NCBI GenBank assembly: GCA_945643635.1
Contig: CALZFC010000268.1
Location: 458,501-522,500, forward strand
Length of the DNA stretch: 64,000 nt
From: Allodiplogaster sudhausi
Lineage: Eukaryota; Nematoda; Chromadorea; Rhabditida; Diplogasteridae
Reading direction: 5' to 3'
Within the stretch, counting starts at the first letter, position 1, and the number at the start of each line of letters is the position of its first letter. Shown piece by piece: positions 12,396-22,813 of this stretch. Under the pieces are notes generated by a model. It was not told the origin of the DNA, ran no database searches, and worked only from the letters and a program-made list of their open reading frames with translations. A program made the position numbers and the translations under genes.

Positions 12396-13771
12396 ATGTC
12401 GACCATACGCGCGATTCACCAGATCAGTGTGTGCTCGGAAGATGTGAGTCTCCTCGCCGCATCCGGCGCGGCCATTCTCTGGGCTTCTTCCAGCCCCATT
12501 CTCAAGACAAATTCGGCGTTCTCGCCTAAGGCGCTTCACCTCCTTGATCAGCCTCCGGCAACTCCTTTCGGGAATACGATGCTACGGTCCACGGCCGGAT
12601 GCTTCGTCACGCCGATCACGGTGATGACGTCACCAACGAGACCGAAGTTCGTACGAGGATCGCCAAACTGCCACGCGTCATGTGTCTTGCCGCACTCGGG
12701 CCTACTTGATTGGACACCCCGGGCGGCCACCTTCGCCTCGCCCACCGACATATTCTTAGCCATTTCCACAGGTCACATGGGATATCGCGATACAATCAAT
12801 ATCATTCGCTTCACCGCGACTTCTGCACTCTTTGACACGGACGTCAGCTATTACATCTGTCACAGTTACCAACACAGAAACGAGCGACTGTCCCTGCTGT
12901 CGCTCGCCACTCAACTCTACATGGGGCCGACCTCTGATGGGGAAGACGTCTGCTTACTCACGTACGAACGGTGGAATCTAGGACAAGGAACAACGCGTGC
13001 CCGCCGTTTACGCGTATCACTAAATGACGGAAGAGTTATTTCCAGTGAATGGCTCATCGATCGAGCTGCTCGAGAGGATGACGCATTTCAAACTGCTCGA
13101 GAGGTTGCCGAATTGCTTGGGCAAAGCTCCTTCACGTACGGGAGATACATCTTTCGCAAGGATTACAGGGGCACATATCAGCAGCGTCAGATTGACACTA
13201 TCTTTAACGCCTGTGACTTGGAAGGGCAATTGCTCGAGCCCATCAAGATGTACGTTTCGAAAAGTGCTTTGAGCTACAAGGCGCTAAAAAGCCTTCATGA
13301 GCGTTTCTTCATTCTACCCGGTGCAACAGCGGATTGGGAGATGAACAGCGGTGCAAAAGGCATTGAGTTCATGATGACACGGCAACTCGTGATGCCGAAT
13401 GGCAGCATCGGTTTCACCGTCCGCCAGTCAAGCAAGAAGGGCTACATTCCGAATGACGTGTTCTCCTCCACTTGTGGACGACGTATCCTCATGTTTTTCG
13501 GCAACACACTTTACATGGTGAGACGTTGTTTTTTTGTTGCATTTGTCGCTTTCTGCGGAGTAAAAAGTTGCAACTATTCAGTTCATGCATCATTTTCTAA
13601 CTTTATTTTCTCACTAAAGAGAGAAACGATTCGTAATTTGTTGTGATTGAACTCTACAATAGACAGTCAATTACAAAGCAAAAGCACTTTTCCCAGGACT
13701 ACATCGGGAGCGGAATGCCGACCCTGGAAGAAACGGCTAGGTCAGCATACGTCGGGCTACTCTGGCCATGA
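12396..13771 (+). CDS. Unrecognised two-exon gene (family X), copy 1
   Basis: Exon 1 is 12396-13517, an intron starts GTGAGA, and exon 2 is 13667-13771 and ends in TGA. The product is about 409 residues. I chose the ATG at 12396 because the conserved N-terminus MSTIRA starts there in both this copy and the minus-strand copy ending at 16148. Conserved blocks include YYICHSYQ, CLLTYERWNLGQG, ARRLRVSLN, DDAFQTAR-VAELL, TRQLVMPNGSIG and FFGNTLYM in exon 1, and YIGSG...LEE-A in exon 2. I recognise no domain, signal peptide or membrane helix. The reverse strand is also open over the first 125 codons, but conservation across the whole length and across the splice junction supports the plus strand here. 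This is the only copy without visible breaks. Confidence 0.6.
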
Positions 13772-14600
13772 GAGTGGAGCGAGATTCCAATAAGATTTCA
13801 ATTCCGACTGATAAGTATCGTCTTTCTTTGGACTGCTCATTTATCGCTCATTTATTATTATTTAATTTTTTTGTTAAATTTTTGTTCGCTAATTCAACTT
13901 CGATGCGCTATGAAGAGAGGCTAAATATAAGAATTTGGCGCAGTTTAAACCCTAGCTCCATTGTCAGATAAGTTGTTAACAACAGAATCCATTGAGACTA
14001 ATACTATATGATCCGATCCATAGTCCTTGCATGATGACATCTACATATGCCAACGAAGATTGGATACATACATATTCCTTCCTTGAAAATGCACATTTAT
14101 GCAAGTCCTTAGAATGTCAATTCTACTAGACGTGAGAATGTTTCGGACCAAACTAGTGTGCTAATTAATTGTGATTGCAAGAAGTATCTGAGAGTTCTCG
14201 CTTTTTCGCACGCCTAAGCCTAATTGTAAGCAAGAGACGAGCGGAGTGGAGAGCCATGAAAGCGACAACAACGCTTCAGCAAGTCGTTCGATGGAAGTGA
14301 ACAGTGATGTCGCCTTATGATGACGTCAGCGAATTGTGCATGACGACAAACATGTTGAAGTTTTTCCAGGCATGTATAAGAAATACAAGCTGTTTGCTGG
14401 ATGCACATCTAAGATCTCAAGTTTTCCTGCATGCTGCCAGGCTCCGCCCACTTCTCCGTAGCCATGAATCAACGCATGCTGATGACTGCCTTTAGTTAGG
14501 GCTGAATGGCCCTGTTGTGGGCAACTTGTCTGACAATGAGAAAAGTATTTAAACTACACCAAATTCTTATGTTCAACCTTTATCTATGGTGCACTGAAGT
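13772..14600. other. Spacer between the convergent family X copies
   Basis: No supported gene. Small open frames on both strands lack conservation or splice context. The two family X copies converge on this spacer. Confidence 0.5.
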
Positions 14601-14789
14601 GGAATTAGCGAAATATTGAACAATAAAAATCAGATAATAATGAATGGAAAATGGAGAGAATGTCACAACGGCAAATCAAAGTTGAGGCGGAATCAATGGT
14701 AAGAGGGCGATAATGAGCTGACAAAGGAAAGACGTTACTTATCGGTAAGTGGACAGCTGAATTGAAATCTTGTTGGTAGGGGAAAGTGA

Positions 14790-16148
14790 CCTGCCTCCAT
14801 GGTCTGAGTAGCCCGAAGCATGCTGCCTTAGCCGCTTCTTCCAGAATTCCGCTCCCGATGTAGCCCTTCAAAAGAATGCAATTTTTGCTTTGTTGCAGAC
14901 TGCCTATTATAAAGTTCTACTGCAATAAATTTCGAATCGTCAGCCCTTTTTAATGAGGAAGTAAAGTTAAAAATGAAGCATGAACTGAAGAATACGTGAA
15001 ATTTTTAACGCCGCCGCCGAAATCGACCAATGCAACACAAAATAGCGTCTGACCATGTAAAGTGTGTTGCCGAAAAACATGAGGACACGTCGTCCACAAT
15101 TGGAGGAGACCACATCATTAGGAATGTAACCCTTCTTGATTGACTAGTGGACAGTGCCACCGATGCTGCCATTGGGCATCACTAGTTGCCGTGTAGTCAT
15201 GTAGTCAATGACCTCTGAACAGCTGTTCGTGCCAGAATCGGCCGTAGCACCGAGTAGAGTGCAGTTACTCCCATGGAAACGCTTGAAAGTGCTTGTATAA
15301 ATGGACATCTTGATCGGCTCCAACATTCGCACTTCATAGGGATAGGAACCTAAGTATATCGTACGCGCCTGCCACCTACCATCTCCTTCTTTGCGAAAGA
15401 TGTGGATCCCGTATGTGTACACACGTTGCTTAAGCAATTCAGCAACGTCTCTAGCAGTTTGAAACGCGTCATCCCTGCTGGCAGACCGATCGATGACGCA
15501 TTCACTAGAAGTGACGCTTGCTTCATTTAGGGATACGCGTAAACGTCGTGCACGCTTTCTTCCTTGTCCTAGATTCCACCGTTCGTACGTGAGCAAGCAG
15601 AAGTGCTCCCCATCAGAGTTCGGCCCCGAGGCGACGAGCGACAACTGCAACAGTCGCTCGTTTTTCTGTTGATAACTGTGACAGATGTAATAGTTGACGT
15701 CCGTATCAAAGAGAGAAGATGTCGCGGTGAAGAGAATGATATTGATTGTATCGCGATATTCCATAATATAGTTGGAAATGGCTAAGAAGATATCGGTGGG
15801 CGAGGCGAAGGTGGCCGCACGGGGTGTGAAATCAAGTATGCCCGAGTGCGGCAAGACACATGACGAGAGGCACATTGGCGATCCTCGTACTAACTTAGGT
15901 TTCGTTGGTGACGTCATCGCTAAGATCGGGGTCACGAAGCATCTCGCGGTGGGCCGTAGCATCGTATTCCCGAAAGGAGTAGCCGGAGGCTGATCAAGGA
16001 GGCGAAGCGCCTTTGTTGAGAACGCCGAATTAGTCTTGAGAATGGGGCTGGAGGAAGCCCAGAGAATAGCCGCGTCGGATACGGCGAGAAGACTCACATC
16101 ATCCGGCGAGCACACGCTGATCGGCTGAAGCGCGCGGATGGTCGACAT
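14790..16148 (-). pseudogene. Family X, copy 2 (inverted, broken)
   Basis: Minus-strand relative of the gene at 12.4 kb, similar along its whole length. Exon 1 runs down from 16148, with the conserved MSTIRA start, CLLTYERWNLGQG and TRQLVMPNGSIG. A TAG stop at about 15144 replaces the Gln codon of copy 1. The frame then continues to the conserved exon end near 15,056 (FFGNTLYM, donor GTCAGA). Exon 2 starts near 14,899 and keeps the YIGSG...LEEAA block, but one base is out of phase with the upstream part. The copy is therefore probably dead, or it makes a protein shortened by about 70 residues. The two copies share their flanks as well, including an AATTAGC-type upstream region at 12,120-12,190 and 16,300-16,440. 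Confidence 0.65.
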
Positions 16149-17203
16149 CGATCTGAGGAGATTTTTACACTTTACTGTTTTTTTAAGAACATAAACAACA
16201 ACAAAATTTCGAGCATTACGTACACATAATTAAGTTAAACTGATGGTGAAAATGCTCTCAAATGAAAGAATGGTGCCCTCATCTTTTTTCGATAGTGTCG
16301 CAAAGGACGCAAGAGGTGCTAATTAACTAGTGAATGCGACGCATAATAAGAGTGGATATTAATCTGACTAATTAGCATAGAATTCCCCTATAGAGTGCAA
16401 TGGAGAATAGTGTCCGGAAGTTAAGTAGCTAACTAATTACAGTATAACACCTCCGACTCACGTAAGTTGGAAATCTTATAATACAGCTGCTGCGTGAATC
16501 TAAATATACTACTATGTGACTCATGACGGGAGTGAGGGATAAAAGAGAACAAGTCACATAGCAATAGATACAACACAACAGCATACAACTCATAAGGCTT
16601 TGGAAATCTTATAATACAGTTGCTGCGTGAATCTAAATATACTACTATGTGACTCATGACGGGAGTGAGGGATAAAAGAGAACAAGTCACATAGCAATAG
16701 ATACAACACAACAGCATACAACTCATAAGGCTATCTCAGAAATACGATACATCTAAAATGCATGCTACAAACTGATCATCATCGCCTCTTGGTGGCAATA
16801 TTACCGTTCAAGAAGATTGCAGAGATGAGCAACGATGTTGATGGACGATGACTTCTTTGCGTACGCTGATCGCTGAATGTCCGTCGGAAGACGAGATGTC
16901 TGTTGTGAATCACTAAGAAAGTGTGCAAGTAAACTTCCTCAATTTGGAAATATGCTCGAAATAAGCATATGTTTGCAAGTGACCTTTTTGAAACTAGAAC
17001 TGAAAAAAATTATTTCTGATTCGCAAGCAAACATAAGTATCATATTCACGCTTCAAACGAGCACTTTTTATTCAAATTGGCAGATCTAATTATTAAATTA
17101 TAACAATCAAATTATTTCTTCACTGCGCTTCGAATCCTATTTCACCCGATTGTCTGGTCGGCGTGTGGTTGGCTCTTCCCTCGCTCTCCTCTTCGCTCGA
17201 CTC
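16149..17203. other. Gene-free stretch
   Basis: The upstream flank of family X copy 2, then a 133-bp tandem duplication, then AT-rich sequence up to the start of the secreted-protein gene at 17204. No coding exon is supported. Confidence 0.55.
16467..16732 (+). repeat. Near-perfect 133-bp tandem duplication
   Basis: 16467-16599 and 16600-16732 are the same 133-bp unit, starting TTGGAAATCTTATAATACAG and ending CTCATAAGGCT. I find one difference (CAGCTG versus CAGTTG). The duplication must be recent. It has no coding content. Confidence 0.95.
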
Positions 17204-17860
17204 ATGCCTCCTTTTCGGAGGCTCGCGGCTCTTCTGGTCAACCTCGCATCCGTCCTCATTCATCTCAACATCTCTGACGGGACTGTGCACGTGCGGATCT
17301 CTGTCCACAATTATTAGATCTTTATTTTATTCTATTTATTGCTTTATATTTACTCAATTTTTTTAAAAATATTTCTGGCAGATTACTACTTTACGTGTTA
17401 AGCAGATCAACTGCACGGACTGGCAGACTCAGGACGGCTTCTTCCAAGCAAACTGCTCTTCCGGCCCTGATTGTCGGCACCAAATCAATGCGAGCGGTGG
17501 CTTTTCGCAGGGTTGCCGAAAGAAGGAGGGATTGATCAAGAAATGTTACATATGTCAGAATTCTAATTGAACTATTATATCATAGTAAAACAACAAAAAA
17601 CAGCGCTTTCTCATTGGATTGCACGTTTCGCTGATTGTACTTCAAAAAAAAGAAGCGGCAAGAAATGCGGCCAACAAAACAGGCATAAATTAGAAGGAAT
17701 TTGTTAGAATTGTCAGTTTATTGATTGAGATGTAATATTGCCTTTTTTAGATTGGGATGATGGAAAATTCAAGAAAATGCGCTGTATTTGCAACGATTGC
17801 AAACTCTTCATTCGTGACATTAACGAGACCATGGAAAGACTTGAAAGACTAACATGCATG
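17204..17860 (+). pseudogene. Truncated Cys-rich secreted family gene next to the Maverick
   Basis: Exon 1 (17204-17290) encodes a signal peptide of 29 residues (MPPFRRLAALL...SDGTVH) with donor GTGCGG. Exon 2 (17382-17553, 57 codons plus one base) has the family pattern INCTDW, then SSGPDC, INASG and C-x2-C. Exon 3 starts at 17751 after TTTTTTAG and joins in phase. It encodes the DGKFKK...CICNDCKLFIRD block and stops resembling the family after about 17,855. At that point the sequence becomes the inverted protease fragment of the Maverick. The usual rest of the gene (Thr-rich stalk, transmembrane exon) is not found downstream. Exon 1 and exon 2 are close copies of those in the gene at 31.5-33.1 kb. 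Confidence 0.7.
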
Positions 17861-17861
17861 C

Positions 17862-18131
17862 AGAGAAGAAGCCATTCAGCAAGTAGTGCGGGGGTTTATT
17901 TGCTGTAGAATCATAGTATTCTACAGAATTAGTGACGCTTACATATACGGCAACCCAATGTTCACCGGCATTTCGAGAATCCCCTGTATTCCAAACAACA
18001 CACAAGGGTCTCCGATCTGGTAATACGAGTTTTGTGTCACATGGGTAACTTCCAAGGTAATAGGCACGTGTTGTTGAACATGCTTCCAAGAAATTGTTTA
18101 TTTCGACATTTGTTAGGGGGTATATGCTCAT
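17862..18131 (-). pseudogene. Maverick adenain-type cysteine protease, N-terminal fragment
   Basis: Starts with MSIYPLTNVEINNFLE and includes YYLGS-PCDTKLVLP and GEHWVAVYV, which carries the catalytic His-Trp pair of adenovirus-type (C5/Ulp1-like) proteases. It is a relative of the copy at 24,573-25,079. Alignment is lost after the KPP block, apparently with a one-base shift, and the half carrying the catalytic Cys is absent. The fragment ends where the secreted-protein gene begins. Differences from the other copy are largely synonymous, so both were once under protein-level selection. Confidence 0.7.
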
Positions 18132-18466
18132 CATAATGTAAGGAAGCAAATTATGATCTCACGTTTATTTATCAAAACCTTTATTTGTCGAAAGCAAAAT
18201 TGCGACACTAACTTTTTGTGAAGTTGTTCCAACCTATCTTTAACAAAATTTCTCTTTGGCACATATGGAATTTTTCCTATAGATATATAGAAAAAATTGT
18301 TACTTTAAAGTCATTATTCTTTTAATGCCAGCTTCAAATACAGTTGCCAGTATTATCGGCTAGAATACTGTCGTTGCGTATCTTACTGCTGATACATTTG
18401 CTGTGAATCGTTTTATTGTATCTTTACTGATATACTTTAACATATTATTTTGTTATTGTGAGATAA
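18132..18466. other. Non-coding spacer between protease fragment and ATPase
   Basis: AT-rich, about 335 bp, with no open frame of interest. As the space between divergently oriented genes it could hold promoters, but I see no specific motif. Confidence 0.4.
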
Positions 18467-19098
18467 ATGTATCTTGCCTGGCCAACATGCATGCTTGTAT
18501 GTGGACCTTCGGGATGTGGAAAAAGCACATTAATTCATAGAATTATTACTACAAGGGAACAAGTATTTGAAAACGTACATCCAGGACATGTTATATTCTG
18601 TTACAACGAATACCAAACAGGCTACGATGAGTTTGCCAATCTTGCACATGTTACAATGCATGAAGGTATCCCCGACATTGAAATGTTAAAGGAAAAGAAG
18701 AATGAAAAGTACTACTTGTTCTTGACGATCTAATGGTTAAGCTTGAACGCTGGCCTGATGCTGAAAAACTTTTTACTGTTGCGTCGCACCATTTTGACAT
18801 GTCTGTAATTTGCGTAGTTCATTCTTTATTTTATGGTAAAACCATTCGAACACTTCGCATAAACTCAAGCTATCTTTGTCTATTTAAGAATAATGCTGAT
18901 CAATTGATGATTCGTAATCTTGCAAGTCAGCTTTTTCCTACAAACCGACAATTCTTTATAGACACCTACACTGACGCAACTTCTGGTGCACACAGTTACC
19001 TGTTTGTAGACCTACATAAGACGACAGAAGTAACGTACCGCCTTCGAACTAGTATATTTCCTGACACGGAACGTGTTTATTGCTATACGCCAAAATGA
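18467..19098 (+). pseudogene. Maverick packaging ATPase (A32/FtsK-HerA type), frameshifted
   Basis: The 5' frame has a Walker A motif, GPSGCGKST, at residues 13-21, as in the A32-like genome-packaging ATPases of Polintons and large DNA viruses. The frame ends at 18733, exactly at the Walker B position. LDDL and the rest of the protein continue in the next frame to 19098, with further conserved text such as VVHSLF (His-containing sensor region) and YLCLFKN. So one base is gained or lost at about 18,715-18,728. The stop overlaps the ATG of the next reading frame (ATGA at 19,096). Confidence 0.75.
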
Positions 19099-19435
19099 AT
19101 ACTACAAAAGCAGTGTGGAATAAAGAAGTTTAAAAAAAGATTTCTTCACTTGCATCAACAAAAGATTTTCAATGCCTTGTTAACGAGGCGGACCCTAGCA
19201 CAATTATATGTATGTTGAGGCACTTTGTAATATTCTTCATGGTACGGCCCATATACCGAAGACGCAAAAGAAAACGCTAAAACCTTACGCCTCACAGATT
19301 CGTCGTATTGCTAACACACGAACGGTCCCCTTGGCAAAACAACATATAATTCAAGCGGGTGCAGGATTTTTTGCGCCTTTAATTCCCGTAATTGTTGGTG
19401 CTGCCGCAAACGTTCTATCGAATGCCTTCATTTAA
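19096..19435 (+). pseudogene. Small Maverick protein with hydrophobic C-terminus, two lesions
   Basis: The ATG at 19096 opens a frame that hits TAA after 12 codons (about 19,132). The frame then stays open to about 19,205, where the reading continues one frame over to 19,435. The C-terminal part is basic and ends in a Gly/Ala/Val-rich hydrophobic segment. QKK-L-PY followed by a hydrophobic tail is common in small Polinton and adintovirus proteins of unassigned role, perhaps a minor virion component. Its last 14 bases overlap the next gene. Confidence 0.5.
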
Positions 19436-20174
19436 TAAATTATTGCTAGTTTCTGAAGATCGCCTTGCAAATATGATGCAACAACAACAACAACAACCAA
19501 ACTTTATTCAACGTATTGAAAATGAATTGAATACACTTCTTGCCCCTTCATGTATTCTTGATGCTGAAGAAAAGATGCATAGATATCGTGCTTTGCTACA
19601 GCGTCTTACACAGCACATACATGGAAACAGTGATGGAGCAAAAGCAGAAGTTGCATGGCAAGGTGCAGATAATGAAGCTAGTTCAGAACATAGTTTTCAA
19701 ACTGCCATTCCCATTGTAAAAAATTCTACAGACGTTCCCAAAACTCTTGTTCCTGTACAGCCTGTAAAACAAGTTGTTCAACCAAATGGAACTCAAAATG
19801 TTCAACCACAAGCAACGTCAATACACACATCACAACCAGAACAAAATTGCTTAAAGACACTTCAATTTGCAAACGATACAATTAAGAGAAAGGCTGCAAC
19901 ACTTGTCAATCATTTAATTGCAAATTCCACAGAATTCCCAGTTCTTAAAGACAAGATTGTACTTGGACAAAACGAGTACGATATAGCTTCACTGATTGAA
20001 GACTTTTCCAGTCAGTGGCGTACACGTTCTGATCCAGTTCAATGGTGCCAAAGAATTTGGAGCAGCCCTAAAAAGAACCAAATTTTCACCTTTAATGTTG
20101 GGTATCTGCGCGTGCGGATCTTGTCGAGTTTCGTGGCACCAACTTTGCAGTTACCCTTTGGCCGACACAGTACA
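19422..20174 (+). CDS. Polinton hypothetical protein, Gln-rich N-terminus
   Basis: Starts at 19422 (MPSFNKLLLVSEDRL), overlapping the previous stop. The N-terminal MLLV-E-RL type opening, then a coiled region ending HRYRALLQRL, a low-complexity Pro/Gln/Val linker and a C-terminal block (IDYD-like NEYDIASLIEDF) resemble a widespread Polinton protein without known function. No stop separates it from the integrase: the frame runs through the integrase ATG at 20175 to 20342. About 30 residues before 20175 look like read-through, so an original stop may have been lost. Confidence 0.55.
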
Positions 20175-21262
20175 ATGGACGAACTAGAAAAACTTTATAC
20201 AGACATAAGTAGTTATGCGGGCTTCATTGGTGCTCGTCGTCTTTATGAAGCTGCCCGAAAGAAAGGATTAAAAGTTAAACTTGAAGACGTTAAAGCGTTT
20301 CTACATAAACAATCAACATATACTACCCATTCCCCAGATTGAATCGAATAAAAACGAGTAAAACACAGTGTACTTGGATTGATAGCGACCACCAAGCAGA
20401 TCTAGCCATAATGGCAGACCTTAAACATCACAATTCTGGCTATACTTGTATTCTTGTTGTTGTTGATGTCCTGTCTCGATTTGTAATGTGTGAACCTCTT
20501 CTAAATAAAAGTGGTGCTGAAACTGCAACTGCTTAGGCACGCATAATTGAAACTTCTGGACGGTCCCGTTTTCGTCTTTATACTGATGCAGGGAAAGAAT
20601 TTTTAAATTCCAACTTTAAACGTTTATTAGCACAAAACGAAATTGAACATCGTATTCCAAAAAACCATAATGTAAAGTGTGCACTTGCAGAAAATACAAT
20701 ACGTAGACTAAAGACAAGACTACAAGGTTATTTTTCCGAAAATAATACATATCACTGGCTGAATGTTTTACAAGATGCTACCAAAGCGCTAAACGAATCA
20801 CCAATTTCTTCAATTGGTGGCATTGCACCCTCGTCCGTAAATGCAACAAATGCAGAATTTGTTTGGCAAACCCTTTATGCAAAGGACAATCAACTCATGG
20901 CCAAGCATTGTTACGCACCAGGCGATACTGTTCGTCTTTCTCGTCTTCGCGGTGCTTTTACAAAGGGATATAAGAATACATTTACCTTGGAAATTTTCCG
21001 TATAAAAAAGTGTCTGTTCAAGGACCCACCCGCGTACATTATTGAAGATTTGAACGGTGAGGAAATTGATAGTATTGTCTACGAGCGTGAACTCGTTTCA
21101 CACGTTACTGCCCCCGACGACGAGTATAAAATTGAACGTGTACTTGCACGAAGAACATGCTCGGGCAAGAAGGAAATATTAGTACGTTGGCTTGGTTACC
21201 CACCGTCATTTGATTCTTGGATCGATGCAAAACATGCTAGAAAAGTTGATACCCGCCCCTGA
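20175..21262 (+). pseudogene. Maverick integrase with C-terminal chromodomain, broken twice
   Basis: An N-terminal block, MDELEKLYTD...GFIGARRLYEAA, is followed by a one-base frame change at about 20,329-20,345 and then the retroviral-type core. I see the DDE-type acidic residues in QADLAIM, YTDAGKEF and CALAENTIRRLK. An in-frame TAG at 20,534-20,536 interrupts the core between the first and second catalytic Asp. The C-terminal part from about 20,900 is open. It contains a chromodomain-like stretch (EYKIERVLARR, then ILVRWLGYP and SWI) ending in TGA at 21,260. Chromodomain integrases are typical of nematode Mavericks. The protein cannot be made in one piece as written. Confidence 0.8.
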
Positions 21263-21503
21263 CGAAACTAGAAGTGCTTCGTGGAATTGTGGTGAAGTGT
21301 CGTGTTCACGTGCACTGTTTGTCTACATTGCACAAGTAATACTTATTTATACAGTTGTTCTAGTGTCGATATATAATCTAAGTTTTGGCACACGTAACGA
21401 CGACAATAAACTTTGGATTGTAACGCTTTCATCTTGTATTGGCTATCTTCTTCCTTCCCCTACCATTCCAAGTCGACGTTATAACACACAGCCACCCGTC
21501 TAA
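21234..21503 (+). CDS. Small Maverick membrane protein
   Basis: 89 codons from the ATG at 21234, overlapping the end of the integrase. It has one clear transmembrane segment (FVYIAQVILIYTVVLVSIY) followed by a second, weaker hydrophobic stretch with LSSCIGYLLPSP. Small proteins with this GYLLP-SP ending are common in Polinton and adintovirus genomes; the role is unknown. The frame is intact. Confidence 0.55.
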   Translation: MLEKLIPAPDETRSASWNCGEVSCSRALFVYIAQVILIYTVVLVSIYNLSFGTRNDDNKLWIVTLSSCIGYLLPSPTIPSRRYNTQPPV

Positions 21504-21507
21504 AAAA

Positions 21508-22316
21508 ATGAATAACAATGATGACTTTTATGTTTACCTGATTAGCAATACACATGAAGGTGACAAAATTGGTGACTTTCGTATTCGTCTTCCTGCACCT
21601 TTGCATTTTAAATCAGACTATGAGGTTGCACTGACCGAAATTATTTACCCCAACACATACAACAGAATTACTACAAAACAAGAAAAAGACGACTTTAACG
21701 AGAACAATATTATTCTAGAGTATTTTGATAAGAAAACAAGGGGGAAAGTATTCGCACAGTCGTAACCATTCCCCCGAATTCATACGAAAAGGTTGACGAT
21801 TTAATTTCTTTGATTAATGTGGAAGTAGCCACCTCGTACAACCTTACAACCAAAAAAGATATTACCAACGACTTTATAACATACAATAGCATTACACGAA
21901 AGTGTACCATCACACAACCTGAAGATGTTTACGCTGTTAGCATGTCGAAGAAAATTGCCTATTTACTTGGTCTGCCCACAAGACTTGTTGGCTATTCAGA
22001 TGGTCAGTATGTCGGAAAACATTCCGTACACGTTGCAAAAGATATATTTTACATTTACACGAATATCATCGAAAACCAAATTGTTTCCAATGTTCTTAGT
22101 CCTCTACTTAAAGTGCTTACGGTTGAAGGAAGTCCTGGTGACAATGTTTATTCTGCCTTTTTCCGCCCACAATACCTTCCAATAAAGTCTCGATACGTTG
22201 ACTCGATTCACATTAGTATAAAAAACGATCAGGACGAAGTTGTTAACTTTCATTCTGGCACCGTTTGCATTCAACTTCACTTTCGTTCACGTCGCCACGC
22301 CTTCCGATTGCAATAA
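21508..22316 (+). pseudogene. Maverick minor capsid (penton-like) protein, one frameshift
   Basis: ATG at 21508. The N-terminus FYVYLISNT...IGDFRIRLPAPL, then YEVALTEIIYP, matches the start of Polinton penton-type (single jelly-roll) proteins. The first frame ends at 21765. The rest of the protein is open one frame over from about 21,750 to 22,316 (VDDLISLINVEVA onward). The shift maps to about 21,738-21,752, next to a GGGGG run. It is followed eight bases later by the next gene. Confidence 0.65.
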
Positions 22317-22324
22317 TAATAAAA

Positions 22325-22813
22325 ATGCATGTCACATATGACCCCGATAATTCCATTGACTGGCATGCTGTCTTCTTGGAACAAGCACGCCAAAGTGGCA
22401 GTGGTTTCCGTGGTATTCCTTATCAGCGTGGTGGTAGTGGCGTTGGTGGTTTCCTCTCGAAACTCTTTAACTTCATTTTGCCGCTTACTCGTAGCGCCGG
22501 ACGATCAATCCTCACTGAAGCACTTAACGCTAGTGCCAACGTCGTCGACGACGTATCTTCCGGAAAACCATTAGAAGAAAGTTTTCGTGTACATGGACCT
22601 CAAGCATATCGTTCCCTTGTTAATCGAGCTACTTCTGCATTGCAAGGTGGTACTGGTTCTCGTGTCTGCCGACGACGACAAACTTCGAAAAAGAAAAAGA
22701 CACAAAAGAAAAATACTAAAAAGAAGACTTCTAAAACGGAAAGTCGCTCAGTCGTTCGAAAACGTCGGTCGCGACCTGTTGTTCCTAAATTCCCCAGTGA
22801 TATATTTACATAA
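22325..22813 (+). CDS. Maverick small basic protein (pVI/pX-like)
   Basis: 162 codons, intact. Residues 29-60 are Gly-rich with an amphipathic segment (GGFLSKLFNFILPLTRSAG). The C-terminus is very basic, with Lys/Thr repeats. Polintons and adenoviruses encode comparable small proteins (pVI membrane-active, core proteins); the assignment rests on composition and position between penton and major capsid. Its stop overlaps the major capsid start (TAATG). Confidence 0.6.
   Translation: MHVTYDPDNSIDWHAVFLEQARQSGSGFRGIPYQRGGSGVGGFLSKLFNFILPLTRSAGRSILTEALNASANVVDDVSSGKPLEESFRVHGPQAYRSLVNRATSALQGGTGSRVCRRRQTSKKKKTQKKNTKKKTSKTESRSVVRKRRSRPVVPKFPSDIFT

Noticed and set aside
12354..12769. Minus-strand frames opposite family X exon 1 (and their counterpart at 15,772-15,993)
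   Set aside because: They are open in both copies, but have no extension beyond about 125 codons and no splice context. The sense frame is conserved over the full length and into exon 2.
17120..17308. Acidic minus-strand frame at the signal exon (also at 33,037-33,237)
   Set aside because: These are antisense to the conserved signal-peptide exons.
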